DNA of 59,976 bases, from positions 1 through 59,976 of the forward strand of contig CAZHKE010000018.1 in NCBI GenBank assembly GCA_964532485.1. Direction: 5' to 3'. Source of the DNA: DATBSK01 sp964532485. GTDB lineage: Bacteria; Actinomycetota; Acidimicrobiia; IMCC26256; PALSA-555. This document shows, one piece after another, positions 50,909 to 59,866 of the stretch. The stretch's first letter is position 1. Every line of letters starts with the position of its first letter. The notes under the pieces are model-generated. The model was not told the origin of the DNA. It ran no database searches and saw only the letters and a program-made list of their open reading frames with translations. The translations under genes and the position numbers were made by a program.

Positions 50909-51781
50909 GTGAGCGTGCAGCCACTCACCGGCCGCGTGGCCGTCGTCACGGGCGCCGGGCGCGGGCTCGGGCGGGCCCACGCCCGTGCGCTCGCAGCGGC
51001 CGGCGCCAGCGTGGTCGTCAACAACCGGTCACCCGACGCGGCCGAAGCGGTCGCCGCCGAGATCGCGGCATCGGGAGGCGCGGCGATCGCGCACACCGGC
51101 GACGTCGCGGACTGGTCGGTCGCCGAATCGCTGCTGGGCGCCGCGGTTGCTGCGTTCGGCGACGTGCACGTGCTCGTGAACAATGCGGGGATCACCCGCG
51201 ACCGCATGAGCTTCAAGATGAGCGAGCACGAGTGGGACGACGTCGTGCGCGTCAACCTCAAGGGCCACTTCGCGCCGTCGCGCTTCGTCGGCGAGCACTG
51301 GCGTGAGCGTGGCCCGGCCGCGGGACGGCGGATCGTCAACACGGTCAGCGAGGGCGGGCTGTTCCCCGCGCGGGGGCACGCGAACTACTCGGCGGCGAAG
51401 GCGGGCATCCTCGGCCTCACGCTCGAGCTGGCGGCGGAGCTCGCCAAGTACGGCGCAACCGCGAACGCGGTCGCGACGCGCGCCCGGACTCGCATGACGG
51501 AGAACGTGGAGATGTTCGTCAAGCCGGTCGACGGGCCGGATCCGTACGACCCCTCGCATGCGGCGAAGGTCGTGCGCTGGCTGTGCGACGACGAGGCGAG
51601 CGACGTGACCGGGCAGGTGCTGCTCGTGGTGGGTCGGCGGGTGGGCGTGGTCGGCCCGCTCGCGGTGCAGGGTCGCGTCGCCCTGGCCCACGACTGGACG
51701 CCCGACGACCTGTCCGCCGCCAAGCCGACGCTCTTCGCCGACACGTCCTCCGGCCTCCCGGGCCACGCCGACCTGACCTGA
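50909..51781 (+). CDS. SDR of the MFE-2 dehydrogenase type
   Basis: A 290-residue SDR: VTGAGRGLGRAHARALAAAGA, VNNAGITRDRMSFKMSEHEWDDVVRVNLKGHF, YSAAKAG and a C-terminal extension rich in Val/Gly and ending AKPTLFADTSSGLPGHADL. Same group as the SDR at 23195-24100. The usual catalytic Ser in the NxSS segment reads NTVSEGG, with Ser one position later. Likely oxidises a (3R)-hydroxyacyl-CoA. GTG 50909 lies 7 bp after the carboxyltransferase stop, so the two form an operon. Confidence 0.88.
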   Translation: MSVQPLTGRVAVVTGAGRGLGRAHARALAAAGASVVVNNRSPDAAEAVAAEIAASGGAAIAHTGDVADWSVAESLLGAAVAAFGDVHVLVNNAGITRDRMSFKMSEHEWDDVVRVNLKGHFAPSRFVGEHWRERGPAAGRRIVNTVSEGGLFPARGHANYSAAKAGILGLTLELAAELAKYGATANAVATRARTRMTENVEMFVKPVDGPDPYDPSHAAKVVRWLCDDEASDVTGQVLLVVGRRVGVVGPLAVQGRVALAHDWTPDDLSAAKPTLFADTSSGLPGHADLT

Positions 51782-51824
51782 GGGACCGGATGGGTGCGGG
51801 GCCGGTCCCGGTCACACCGGTCCG

Positions 51825-53168
51825 TCAGGCCGTGCAGGCGCCGGTGCCCTTGAAGAAGCCCTTCCGGAACGCCGCGACGCGGGCGAACGCGCCCCCGTTG
51901 CCCTCGCCGAGCGACACGAACGTCGCGATGCCCTCGTCGAGGTCGCCGGGGGACAACGAGATGGCGTCGTTGCCTCGGTCTCGAGCCCGCACGCCGCGGG
52001 CAACGTCGCCGGCCCACGAGCCCGTGAGGCAGTCGGCCCTCGTGTGCGCCGCGTCGCTCGTCACCGACCGTCCCATCTGATCCAGCGCTCCCGACGACCA
52101 GGCCGCTGCGAGCACCATCCCCGCGCCGAAGTCGCCGCTCGCTTCGTAGATCCGCTCGAGCGCACCGGTGTCGTAGTGCACGACGTCATCGCTCGTGCAG
52201 TACGTGACGTCGTCGACGAGCACGCCGCCGTCGCTCGTGCCATCGCACGACGAGCCGGAGTCGGACACGACGTCCTTGACCGGCGACGCGCCGTCGAGCT
52301 CGATGCTCCAGTAGTCGTCGAGGTCGGGGCGCAGCAGCTTGATCGTCTCGTCGAGCGGGAGGTCGCCGCCGCTGGCGTACTCCTCCTGGCTGGAGAAGCC
52401 GGTCTCGGTCACCTCGGGTGGGTTCGACTCGTACCGGGCACACCGATCGGTGCCGTCGTCGAAGCCGTCCTGGAAGGCACTGACGCGGTCGAACGCGTTG
52501 CCGTGCGCTCCCTGCTGGGAGGGATCGACGCCGGGCGGGTCACGGAACTCGAGGAAGCCGGCGAGCGCGATGTCGCGGTCGACCCTGCCGATCGACAGCG
52601 ACACGTCGTCGTGCTCGACGTGCCGGGCCCACGATCCGGCGAAGCAGTCGGCCTGGGTCTCGAGGTAGACGGTCGCGTTGAGCGACGTGTTGGTGCGCGC
52701 CTGGATCGCGTGGCCCCACTCGTGGGCGAGCACCAGCGCGACCGCGAACGACCCGAACTTCCTCTCGAGGCGCGGGAAGAGCACCTGTTCGTCCCACGCG
52801 ATGAAGTCACCCTCGGAGCAGTAGAAGGCGTTGCCGGCGACCTCCTGGTAGGGAGTGGTGCCCCTGCCCCCGCATGCCGGCGGCGGATCGCTCTCCGAGT
52901 AGGCGATGAGCCGGTTGTCGGGGATGGGCTCGTAGTCACGGCTGTACACGTCGGGCAGCTGCTGCGCCCACCACGACTGGAGGTCGTCGATGGTCGCCGC
53001 GATCACCGACGCCCCGTCGGTCGACTGCGCGGCCGCGGTGCCCGGGGCGGCCGAGGTGGCGGCCGACGGTGCCGAGGCCGGCGTATCGGCCGAGGCCAGC
53101 GGCACGGTGGTGGACCCGACGGCGAGGAGCGTCGCCAGCGACGCGATCGCGAAGAGAGCTCTGGGCAT
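51825..53168 (-). CDS. Exported neutral zinc metallopeptidase with degenerate second module
   Basis: A 447-residue exported protein (signal peptide 1-27, ending LASADT), then a Thr/Ala/Ser linker. Module 1 (about 55-255) is of the neutral zinc metallopeptidase (YpfJ, Zn_peptidase) family: zinc site LVLAHEWGHAIQ (His149, Glu150, His153), ETQADCFAGSWARHV and AFDRVSAFQDGFDDGTDRC. Module 2 (about 275-447) repeats the layout (GMVLAAAWSSGAL, HTRADCLTGSWAGDV, AFARVAAFRKGFFKGTGAC) but without HExxH, so it is probably inactive and may bind substrate. Proteolysis outside the membrane is expected; target unknown. Confidence 0.88.
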   Translation of the reverse strand: MPRALFAIASLATLLAVGSTTVPLASADTPASAPSAATSAAPGTAAAQSTDGASVIAATIDDLQSWWAQQLPDVYSRDYEPIPDNRLIAYSESDPPPACGGRGTTPYQEVAGNAFYCSEGDFIAWDEQVLFPRLERKFGSFAVALVLAHEWGHAIQARTNTSLNATVYLETQADCFAGSWARHVEHDDVSLSIGRVDRDIALAGFLEFRDPPGVDPSQQGAHGNAFDRVSAFQDGFDDGTDRCARYESNPPEVTETGFSSQEEYASGGDLPLDETIKLLRPDLDDYWSIELDGASPVKDVVSDSGSSCDGTSDGGVLVDDVTYCTSDDVVHYDTGALERIYEASGDFGAGMVLAAAWSSGALDQMGRSVTSDAAHTRADCLTGSWAGDVARGVRARDRGNDAISLSPGDLDEGIATFVSLGEGNGGAFARVAAFRKGFFKGTGACTA

Positions 53169-53234
53169 GCGACGAGAACGCCGCCACCCCCGGTGCCGGT
53201 TCCCCCCCGCCGCCCGGGCGCTCTCAGGTTCGGC

Positions 53235-54665
53235 TCAGGATCCGCCCGTCGCGTACCGAGCGAGGCGCGCCTGGTGAGTCGGGTTGAGCATCTCGAGAAC
53301 GGCGGTGACGGGCTTCTCGGGTCCGGTCACCATGCCCAAGGCCTGGCCCCCCGCGCTCTGGCGGGTCGGCGCATCGGTGGTGAGCAGCACCAGCGGGGTG
53401 CCTGCCTCGATCTCGTTGACGACGGCAGCCTTGCCCACCGCCCTCCACAAGGTGTCGGTTCGCTTGAGGCCGGGACGAGTGCTCGTGAAGCCTCCTGACA
53501 CGTCGAAGTACCACGGGTGACCGAGTCGATCGAAGGCCTTGAAGCTCACCTCGACACCACTGCCGAGCTTGACGTCCTTCTCGATGTCGGTGAAGCCGCA
53601 CCGGACGAGAAGCTGCTCGGCGACGTCCTTGGCCGCGCGACCCTCTCTCGTCGCTCGTGCCTGGAGGTCCTCGGCCGGGTCGGCCGGCGACGGGATCGGG
53701 GGGACCACGAAGCGGGTGGCTGGGGTGCCACTCGCCCGCTCGTGCTCCAACCGATCGCGCTCGGCGCCGACACGCTCCCTCGCGCGCTCCAGGTACTGCT
53801 CGTCCGTGTCGTACCCGATGAAGCGTCGATCGTGGCGAACCGCGGCGACGGCGGTCGTCCCCGAGCCGACGAAGGGATCGAGGACGAGGTCGTCGTAGTA
53901 CGTGTAGAGGTGGATCAAGCGCGACGGGAGCTCGATCGGGAACGGCGCCGGGTGGCCGACCCTCGTCGCGCTCTCCGCGGGGATCTCCCACACATCGGTC
54001 GTGGCCTCCATGAACTCGTCCCGAGACAACGAGACGTCTGCCGAGAGGCTCCGGCTCTCTCGCTCGGGCGCAGCGAGTGCCCTGTCGAACCGGCCCTTGC
54101 TCGCGATGACGACGCGCTCGGTGAGGTCACGCAGGACCGGATTCGCGGGTCGTTGGAACGATCCCCAAGCACACGACCCGGCCGAGCCCTTTGCCTTGTG
54201 CCAGATGACCTCGCCTCTGAGCAGGAGCTTCAGGTCGTCCTGGAGGATGTGGATGACGTCCGACGACAGGGACCGGTAGGGGCGACGGCCGAGGTTGGCC
54301 ACGTTGACGGCGATCCGACCTCCGGGCTCGAGCTTTCGGGCGCACTCCGCGAACACGTCGCGCAACATCGCGAGGTAGTCGAGGTACGTCGCCGGCACAT
54401 GTCCTTCACCGAGGGCCTGCTCGTACTCCTTGCCCGCGAAGTACGGGGGGGAGGTCACCACGAGCGCCACGGAGCGATCCGCGACCCGGTCCATCGACCG
54501 CGCGTCGCCACAGAAGAGCTCGTCGACCACCTCCGACTCGGCGACGTCCCCGTCTCGACTCAGATCGGGCGCGGCGAATCGAGCGTAGAAGTCGCTGGCG
54601 TCGTGGCTCTCGCGCCGCGAGACGCCGAAGTTCGACGTCGAGGTGCCCTTGGGTCTCGGAGCCAT
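53235..54665 (-). CDS. Beta-class DNA methyltransferase with extra C-terminal domain
   Basis: A 476-residue DNA amino-methyltransferase. Catalytic motif IV TSPPYF (71-76) precedes the target-recognition region, and the SAM motif DPFVGSGTT (263-271) comes late: the beta order, N6-adenine or N4-cytosine. Residues 330-476 form an additional domain (CGFTDIEKDVKLGSGVEVSF...HPWYFDVSGGFTSTRPGLKRTDTLWRAVGKAAV) with a beta-strand/acidic pattern suggestive of an endonuclease-like or DNA-binding fold. No restriction gene adjoins it. ATG 54665 follows GGGAGAGG; a TACGAT -10 is at 54692-54687. The frame runs open to 56222 but that is shadow. Confidence 0.9.
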   Translation of the reverse strand: MAPRPKGTSTSNFGVSRRESHDASDFYARFAAPDLSRDGDVAESEVVDELFCGDARSMDRVADRSVALVVTSPPYFAGKEYEQALGEGHVPATYLDYLAMLRDVFAECARKLEPGGRIAVNVANLGRRPYRSLSSDVIHILQDDLKLLLRGEVIWHKAKGSAGSCAWGSFQRPANPVLRDLTERVVIASKGRFDRALAAPERESRSLSADVSLSRDEFMEATTDVWEIPAESATRVGHPAPFPIELPSRLIHLYTYYDDLVLDPFVGSGTTAVAAVRHDRRFIGYDTDEQYLERARERVGAERDRLEHERASGTPATRFVVPPIPSPADPAEDLQARATREGRAAKDVAEQLLVRCGFTDIEKDVKLGSGVEVSFKAFDRLGHPWYFDVSGGFTSTRPGLKRTDTLWRAVGKAAVVNEIEAGTPLVLLTTDAPTRQSAGGQALGMVTGPEKPVTAVLEMLNPTHQARLARYATGGS

Positions 54666-54845
54666 CGGTGCCTCTCCCACTTCGGCATCGTACGGAGGAG
54701 CCGACCGGTGCCGGAGGACTCGGTCCGCGACGAACGCCTGTTCGACATCGAGGGGGATGCGAGTGCCCGTTCGTGCCATCGCCCTCATCCGGAATCCACG
54801 GAGCTGAACAGGTGTTCCCCACTCGTGGAAGGCGAGGTCTCTGTG
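54666..54845. promoter_or_regulatory. Divergent control region, methyltransferase / amr operon
   Basis: 180 bp without a gene. TACGAT (54692-54687, minus strand) fits a -10 for the methyltransferase with a short leader. No convincing plus-strand -10 was found; GAGGTCTCTGTG before ATG 54846 is the ribosome site of amrS. No repeat was noticed. Confidence 0.4.
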
Positions 54846-55943
54846 ATGGCGATGACGACGAGCACGGTGCCCACCGAGCACTGGCACCTGCTCGACGACG
54901 GTCGGGTGCAGTGCGACGTGTGTCCGCGCGCCTGCAAGCTCCGGGAGGGCCAGCGCGGGCTCTGCTTCGTACGCGCCCGAGAGGGCGACGCCGTCGTCCT
55001 CACCACGTACGGGCGCTCGAGCGGCTTCTGCCTCGACCCCATCGAGAAGAAGCCCCTCAACCACTTCCTGCCGGGCTCCTCGGTCCTGTCGTTCGGAACC
55101 GCCGGGTGCAACCTCGCGTGCCGGTTCTGCCAGAACTGGGACATCTCGAAGTCGAAGGAGACCGACACGCTCGCCGACGCGGCGTCGCCCGACGTCATCG
55201 CCCGAGCCGCTGACGAGCTGGGCGCTCGCAGCGTGGCGTTCACCTACAACGACCCCGTGATCTTCCTCGAGTACGCCGCCGACGTGGCCGACGCGTGCCG
55301 CGAGCGCGGCATCAAGACCGTGGCCGTCACCGCGGGCTACATCTGCCCCGAGCCCCGCGCCCAGCTCTTCTCGCACATCGACGCGGCCAACGTCGACCTC
55401 AAGGCCTTCGACGAGGACTTCTACCACCATGTGAGCGGCGCGCATCTCCGCGACGTGCTCGACACGCTCGAGTACCTCGTGCACGAGACCGACGTATGGG
55501 TGGAGATCACGAACCTCTTGATCCCCGGCAAGAACGACTCCGACGCCGAGCTCGACGCGATGACACGCTGGGTCGTCGAGCACCTGGGTGCCGACGTGCC
55601 GATGCACTTCAGCGCGTTCCACCCCGACTTCAAGATGCTCGACGTTCCCCCGACGCCACCGTCGACGCTCACGCGTGCACGCGAGATCGCGCAGGGCAAC
55701 GGCGTGCAGCACGCGTACACCGGCAACGTGCACGACCGCGACGGCGGGAGCACACGCTGCGGGGTGTGCGGCGAGGTCGTGATCGAGCGCGACTGGTACG
55801 TGCTCGGCGCCTACCGGCTCACCGACGACGGGCGTTGCCGGTCGTGCGACACGCCACTCCCTGGCCGGTTCGACGGCCCCGCCCAGCACTGGGGCGCTCG
55901 GCGCGTCCCGGTGCGCCTCGCCGACTTCGCCGGCGCGGCATGA
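54846..55943 (+). CDS. amrS: AmmeMemoRadiSam system radical SAM enzyme
   Basis: A 365-residue radical SAM protein. Cys motif CNLACRFCQNW (CxxxCxxC, iron-sulfur cluster) is preceded by the family's own N-terminal Cys set CDVCPRACKLREGQRGLC and LDPIEKKPLNHF; the C-terminus adds a zinc-ribbon-like CGVCGEV...CRSCDTP extension. Biological reaction unknown; it always travels with Memo and AMMECR1 proteins, which follow here with overlap, so the three form a complete system. ATG 54846 has GAGG upstream. Confidence 0.93.
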   Translation: MAMTTSTVPTEHWHLLDDGRVQCDVCPRACKLREGQRGLCFVRAREGDAVVLTTYGRSSGFCLDPIEKKPLNHFLPGSSVLSFGTAGCNLACRFCQNWDISKSKETDTLADAASPDVIARAADELGARSVAFTYNDPVIFLEYAADVADACRERGIKTVAVTAGYICPEPRAQLFSHIDAANVDLKAFDEDFYHHVSGAHLRDVLDTLEYLVHETDVWVEITNLLIPGKNDSDAELDAMTRWVVEHLGADVPMHFSAFHPDFKMLDVPPTPPSTLTRAREIAQGNGVQHAYTGNVHDRDGGSTRCGVCGEVVIERDWYVLGAYRLTDDGRCRSCDTPLPGRFDGPAQHWGARRVPVRLADFAGAA

Positions 55944-56749
55944 CTCCGGCGGCGACGCGCCGACGTCCCGCCGCGGTCGCCGGCGCGTTCTATCCGGGTG
56001 ACGCCGGGGAGCTCGCGGCCGAGGTCGACGCGCTGCTCGACGCCGCTCCGGCCTGGGCGGGGCCTGCACCGAAGGCGCTCGTCGTCCCGCACGCCGGCTA
56101 CGTGTACTCCGGACCCGTCGCCGCGTCCGGGTACGCGACCATTCGCGCGGCCCGCGGTCGCGTGACCCGAGTCGTGCTGCTCGGCCCCGCGCACTTCGTC
56201 CCGGTGCGGGGGATCGCCGCACCGGGCACGGATGCGTTCGTCACCCCGCTCGGCGACGTCCCGATCGATGCCGACGCTCGGAGCGCCGCGCTCGAGCTCC
56301 CGGGCGTGCTGGTCGACGACGCCGCGCACGCCCGCGAGCACAGCCTCGAAGTGCACCTCCCGTTCCTCCAGCGGATCCTGGGTGACGGCTTCTCGCTCGC
56401 GCCCTTCGTCGTCGGCCAGGCGAGCGCCGACACCGTGGCGTCGGTCCTCGACCTCCTCTGGGGTGGTGACGACACCCTCGTCGTGGTGAGCAGCGACCTG
56501 AGCCACTACCTCGATCACGCCACTGCGACCGCGCGCGATCGCAACACCGCCGACGCGATCGTCGCGGGCCGCGTCGACGCGCTCGAGCCCGACGCCGCGT
56601 GCGGCGCGTACCCGCTGCGCGGCTTGCTCGTCGCCGCGACCCGGCACGGCTTGCACACGATCGGCCTCGACGTCCGCAACTCCGGTGATACCGCCGGACC
56701 ACTCGATCGCGTCGTCGGCTACGGCGCTTTCGCACTCACGGCGGCATGA
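55940..56749 (+). CDS. amrB: AmmeMemoRadiSam system protein B (Memo homologue)
   Basis: A 269-residue homologue of the MEMO1/dioxygenase-like fold: AGAFYPGDAGELAAEVDALL, VVPHAGYVYSGPVAASGY with the conserved His, LGPAHFVP, EHSLEVHLPFLQ and VVVSSDLSHY. Related to class III extradiol dioxygenases; a metal may bind the His residues. Its ATG overlaps the amrS stop (ATGA). Likely acts with AmrS and AmrA; the reaction is unknown. Confidence 0.93.
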   Translation: MTPAATRRRPAAVAGAFYPGDAGELAAEVDALLDAAPAWAGPAPKALVVPHAGYVYSGPVAASGYATIRAARGRVTRVVLLGPAHFVPVRGIAAPGTDAFVTPLGDVPIDADARSAALELPGVLVDDAAHAREHSLEVHLPFLQRILGDGFSLAPFVVGQASADTVASVLDLLWGGDDTLVVVSSDLSHYLDHATATARDRNTADAIVAGRVDALEPDAACGAYPLRGLLVAATRHGLHTIGLDVRNSGDTAGPLDRVVGYGAFALTAA

Positions 56750-56750
56750 C

Positions 56751-57347
56751 GTGCAGACCCTGACCTCCGAGCAGCGCGGCACGCTCCTCGACGTGGCGGC
56801 TGACGCGATCCGCCAGACCCTGCAGCACGGAAGCGATGTCGCTCTCGATGTCGAGCAGGCCGACGCCGCTCTTCGCCGACCAGGCGCGACGTTCGTCACG
56901 CTCGAGCGCGAGCGCAGGTTGCTGGGATGCATCGGCTCACTCGAGGCCATGCGCCCGCTCGTGGCCGATGTGGCCCACAACGCGGTGGCTGCGGCCTTCC
57001 GCGATCCCCGACTTCCGCCGGTGAGCCCCGACGACTACTGCGAGATGTCGATCGAGATCTCGGTGCTGAGCGACCTCGAGCCGATGCACGTCACGTCGTA
57101 CGCCGACCTGGCGGTCGACGTGCGCGTGGGCACCGACGGCATCGTCGTCGAGGCCGGACGCCACCGCGCCACCTTCCTGCCCGCCGTGTGGCGCCACTTC
57201 GACGACGACGTCGACGCGTTCCTCGGCGCGCTGTGGCGCAAGGCCGGCCTCCCGCCAGGGCACTGGCCCGAGGGCACCCGGTGCTCGCGGTACTCGGCGG
57301 AGAAGGTGGTCGACCCGGGCCCGCGGGCTCTGGTGGGAGTCGGGTAG
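56751..57347 (+). CDS. amrA: AmmeMemoRadiSam system protein A (AMMECR1 homologue)
   Basis: A 198-residue AMMECR1-domain protein. The hallmark six-residue motif appears as LLGCIGS (usually LRGCIGT/S), followed by VAHNAVAAAFRDPRLPPVSPDD and a C-terminal GTRCSRYSAEKV. The substitution of Leu for Arg in the motif is slightly unusual. GTG 56751 is 1 bp after the amrB stop. Third gene of the operon; role unknown. Confidence 0.92.
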   Translation: MQTLTSEQRGTLLDVAADAIRQTLQHGSDVALDVEQADAALRRPGATFVTLERERRLLGCIGSLEAMRPLVADVAHNAVAAAFRDPRLPPVSPDDYCEMSIEISVLSDLEPMHVTSYADLAVDVRVGTDGIVVEAGRHRATFLPAVWRHFDDDVDAFLGALWRKAGLPPGHWPEGTRCSRYSAEKVVDPGPRALVGVG

Positions 57348-57392
57348 CTGCACGTCCCGACACGCGGGGTGCGGCTCGGCAATGATCGCCCC

Positions 57393-59837
57393 GTGGCGAC
57401 GACCGCGGCGCCGACGAAGAAGCCCGGGAGCGCGAAGGCTCCCGACGGGCACGACGGGCGCCTCGTACGTTGGCGCACCAACACGTTCGGACCCGCGTCC
57501 GAGCGGCCCTTCCGGCGACGCACGAGCGACTGGATCCGCCTCATCAGCGCGGTGGCAATCGTCGCGTTCACGATCGCGCACGAGAGCCACGCGGGAGCGT
57601 TCGAGCAGAACCTCTACGCGCTCCTCAACGGCCTGCCCGGCGACCTGCGGGCATTCTTCGCCGGCCTCTACGACATCGCCGCGCTGTGGGCCATCGGGAT
57701 CGTCGTCGCCGCCGCACTCGTCGCCCGCCGCTGGCGGCTGGCGCGAGATCTCGCCATCGCCGGCGGTGCCGCGTGGCTCGTCGGCCGGTTCCTGGGCGCG
57801 ATCGTCGTCAACGACGCCGGCCTCGAGAAGAGCCTCGACATCGTCACGCGCTTCGGCGACTCGACCCCGGGGTTCCCGGTCGTGCGTCTCGCGATCGTGG
57901 TGGCGATCGTCGTCACCGCGGGGCCATACCTCACGCGACCAGTCCGTCGCCTCGGGCAGCTGCTCGTGCTCGCGCTCGCGCTGTCGGCGATGTACCTGGG
58001 CACGGGTGACCCGAACGCGGTGCTCGCCGCACTCGCGCTCGGGTGGGGCATGGGCGCGCTCGTGCACCTCGTGTTCGGCTCACCGGGTGGGCGTCCGACT
58101 CGCCGCCAGGTCACCGCGGCGCTGTCCGAGATGGAGGTGCCGACGATCGATGTCGAGCTCGCGCCGGTCCAGCCCCCCAGCGCGACGCTGATGGTCGCGA
58201 GGGACACCGCGGGACCGCTGCACGTGCGCGTCCTCGGTCGTGACGAGGCCGACGCCCAGCTCGCCGCCAAGGCGTGGCGCTGGCTGCTCTACAAGGACTC
58301 GGGACCCGAGCTCCACGTCACGCGGCTCTCCGACGTCGAGCACGAGGCGTACACGCTGCTGCTCGCACATCGCGCCGGGGTACGGGTGCCCGACGTCGTC
58401 GTGGCCGGCACTGCCGGTCCGGGCGCGGCGCTGCTGGTGACGCGGCCACTGGAGGGAGCGCGGCTCGCCGACGCCGGTGCACGCGCGCTCACCGACCGGC
58501 GTCTCGCCGACGTGTGGGACCAGGTTCGTCGACTGCACGAGGCGCACATCGAGCACGGCGCACTGAACGCGCGCCACCTCGTGATCACCTCGAAGGGCAT
58601 CGGCATCGACGACTTCAGTCGGGCGGCGGGCGCGTCGTCGGACGCGCGGCGCGGCAGCGACATCGCCGAGCTCCTCGCTTCGACCGCCGACCTGTTCGGC
58701 AACGAGCGCGCCATCACGGCGGCGGTCAAGGGCCTCGGCAAGCAGGCGATCGCCGACGCGCTCCCCTTCCTCCAGTCGGCCGCGCTGAGCAATGAGATGC
58801 GGCCGCACAAGCGGCACGACAAGAAGGCGCTCGCCGACCAGCTCACGCAGCTGCGCGAGACCGCGGCGAAGGCCGTCGGTGCCGAGGAACCACCACTGCA
58901 GCAGCTCTACCGGGTCAGCTCGACGAACCTGCTCATGGCGGTCGGCACACTGATCGCGGTCTTCGCGCTCCTGAGCCAGGTGGGCGATCCCGAGGAGTTC
59001 TGGAACACGATCAAGAACGCCGACTGGGCGTGGCTCACGGCCGCGCTGATCGTGTCGTTCCTCACCAACTTCGCGACCGCGATCTCACTGTCGGGGACGG
59101 TGCCGATCAACCTGCCGCTGATGCGCACCGCGGAGCTCCAGCTGTCGATGTCGTTCTCGAACCTGGCGGTGCCGGCCATCGGCGGCATGGCCGCGCAGAT
59201 CCGGTTCCTCCAGAAGCAGGGCGTCGACCTCGCCTCAGCCGTCGCCTCGGGCGGGCTGCTCGCCAACGTGGGCAACATCGTCGCCTGCACGCTGCTCTTC
59301 CTCGTGGCGCTGCTGCTCTCGCCGACCACGATCGACACGGGCAAGATCCCCGTCGACGCCGTCGTGCAGGTCGTGGTGCTCGCAGTGGTCCTGATCGGGA
59401 TCGCCATCGTGTTGATCTTCAAGGTCGCGAAGCTGCGCCAGGTCGTGCTGCCCCCGGTAGCCAGCGCAGCGAAGACGATCTGGGCGGCGGTCCGCTCGCC
59501 GCGACGGCTGGTCCAGCTGTTCGGAGGCAACTTCCTCAACGCCCTGATGTACGCCATGGTGATGATGTTCTGCCTCTACGCGTTCGGCGGCAGCATCAAC
59601 TACTGGACGTTGCTCGCGATCAACATCTTCGTGAGCACGCTTGCGTCCCTGGTCCCCATTCCCGGCGGTGGAACCGCGGTGGCGTCGGTCGGTATGAGCG
59701 GTGCGCTCACTGCGGCCGGGATCTCGAGCGAGGTCGCCGTCGCCGCGGTGCTCGCCAACCAGCTCGTCGCGAACTTCATCCCCGCCGTCCCCGGCTGGTT
59801 CGCGACGAACAACCTCCTCCACGACGACTACCTGTAG
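57393..59837 (+). CDS. Flippase-like (UPF0104) fusion with membrane and kinase-like domains
   Basis: An 814-residue three-part protein. Part 1 (about 45-235): five or six membrane segments. Part 2 (about 255-510): soluble kinase-like region with VARDTAGPLHVRVLGRDE, YKDSGPELHVTRLSDVEHEAYTLLLAHRAGV and HIEHGALNARHLVIT...GIDDFSRA; the expected catalytic Asp of HGDxxxxN reads Ala, so phosphotransfer is doubtful. Part 3 (about 525-800): UPF0104/LPG-synthase-TM domain with FSNLAVPAIGGMAAQIRFL and VPIPGGGTAVASVGMSGAL. GTG 57393 lies 6 nt after AATGAT. Probably a lipid or polyprenol-linked transport protein; cargo unknown. Confidence 0.85.
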   Translation: MATTAAPTKKPGSAKAPDGHDGRLVRWRTNTFGPASERPFRRRTSDWIRLISAVAIVAFTIAHESHAGAFEQNLYALLNGLPGDLRAFFAGLYDIAALWAIGIVVAAALVARRWRLARDLAIAGGAAWLVGRFLGAIVVNDAGLEKSLDIVTRFGDSTPGFPVVRLAIVVAIVVTAGPYLTRPVRRLGQLLVLALALSAMYLGTGDPNAVLAALALGWGMGALVHLVFGSPGGRPTRRQVTAALSEMEVPTIDVELAPVQPPSATLMVARDTAGPLHVRVLGRDEADAQLAAKAWRWLLYKDSGPELHVTRLSDVEHEAYTLLLAHRAGVRVPDVVVAGTAGPGAALLVTRPLEGARLADAGARALTDRRLADVWDQVRRLHEAHIEHGALNARHLVITSKGIGIDDFSRAAGASSDARRGSDIAELLASTADLFGNERAITAAVKGLGKQAIADALPFLQSAALSNEMRPHKRHDKKALADQLTQLRETAAKAVGAEEPPLQQLYRVSSTNLLMAVGTLIAVFALLSQVGDPEEFWNTIKNADWAWLTAALIVSFLTNFATAISLSGTVPINLPLMRTAELQLSMSFSNLAVPAIGGMAAQIRFLQKQGVDLASAVASGGLLANVGNIVACTLLFLVALLLSPTTIDTGKIPVDAVVQVVVLAVVLIGIAIVLIFKVAKLRQVVLPPVASAAKTIWAAVRSPRRLVQLFGGNFLNALMYAMVMMFCLYAFGGSINYWTLLAINIFVSTLASLVPIPGGGTAVASVGMSGALTAAGISSEVAVAAVLANQLVANFIPAVPGWFATNNLLHDDYL

Positions 59838-59866
59838 CGCGCCCCCAAAGCGCCGGGATGGAGGCG

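Noticed and set aside
54666..56222. N-terminal extension of the DNA methyltransferase frame to 56222
   Set aside because: Runs antisense through the amr genes; the methyltransferase starts naturally at ATG 54665 with a ribosome site.
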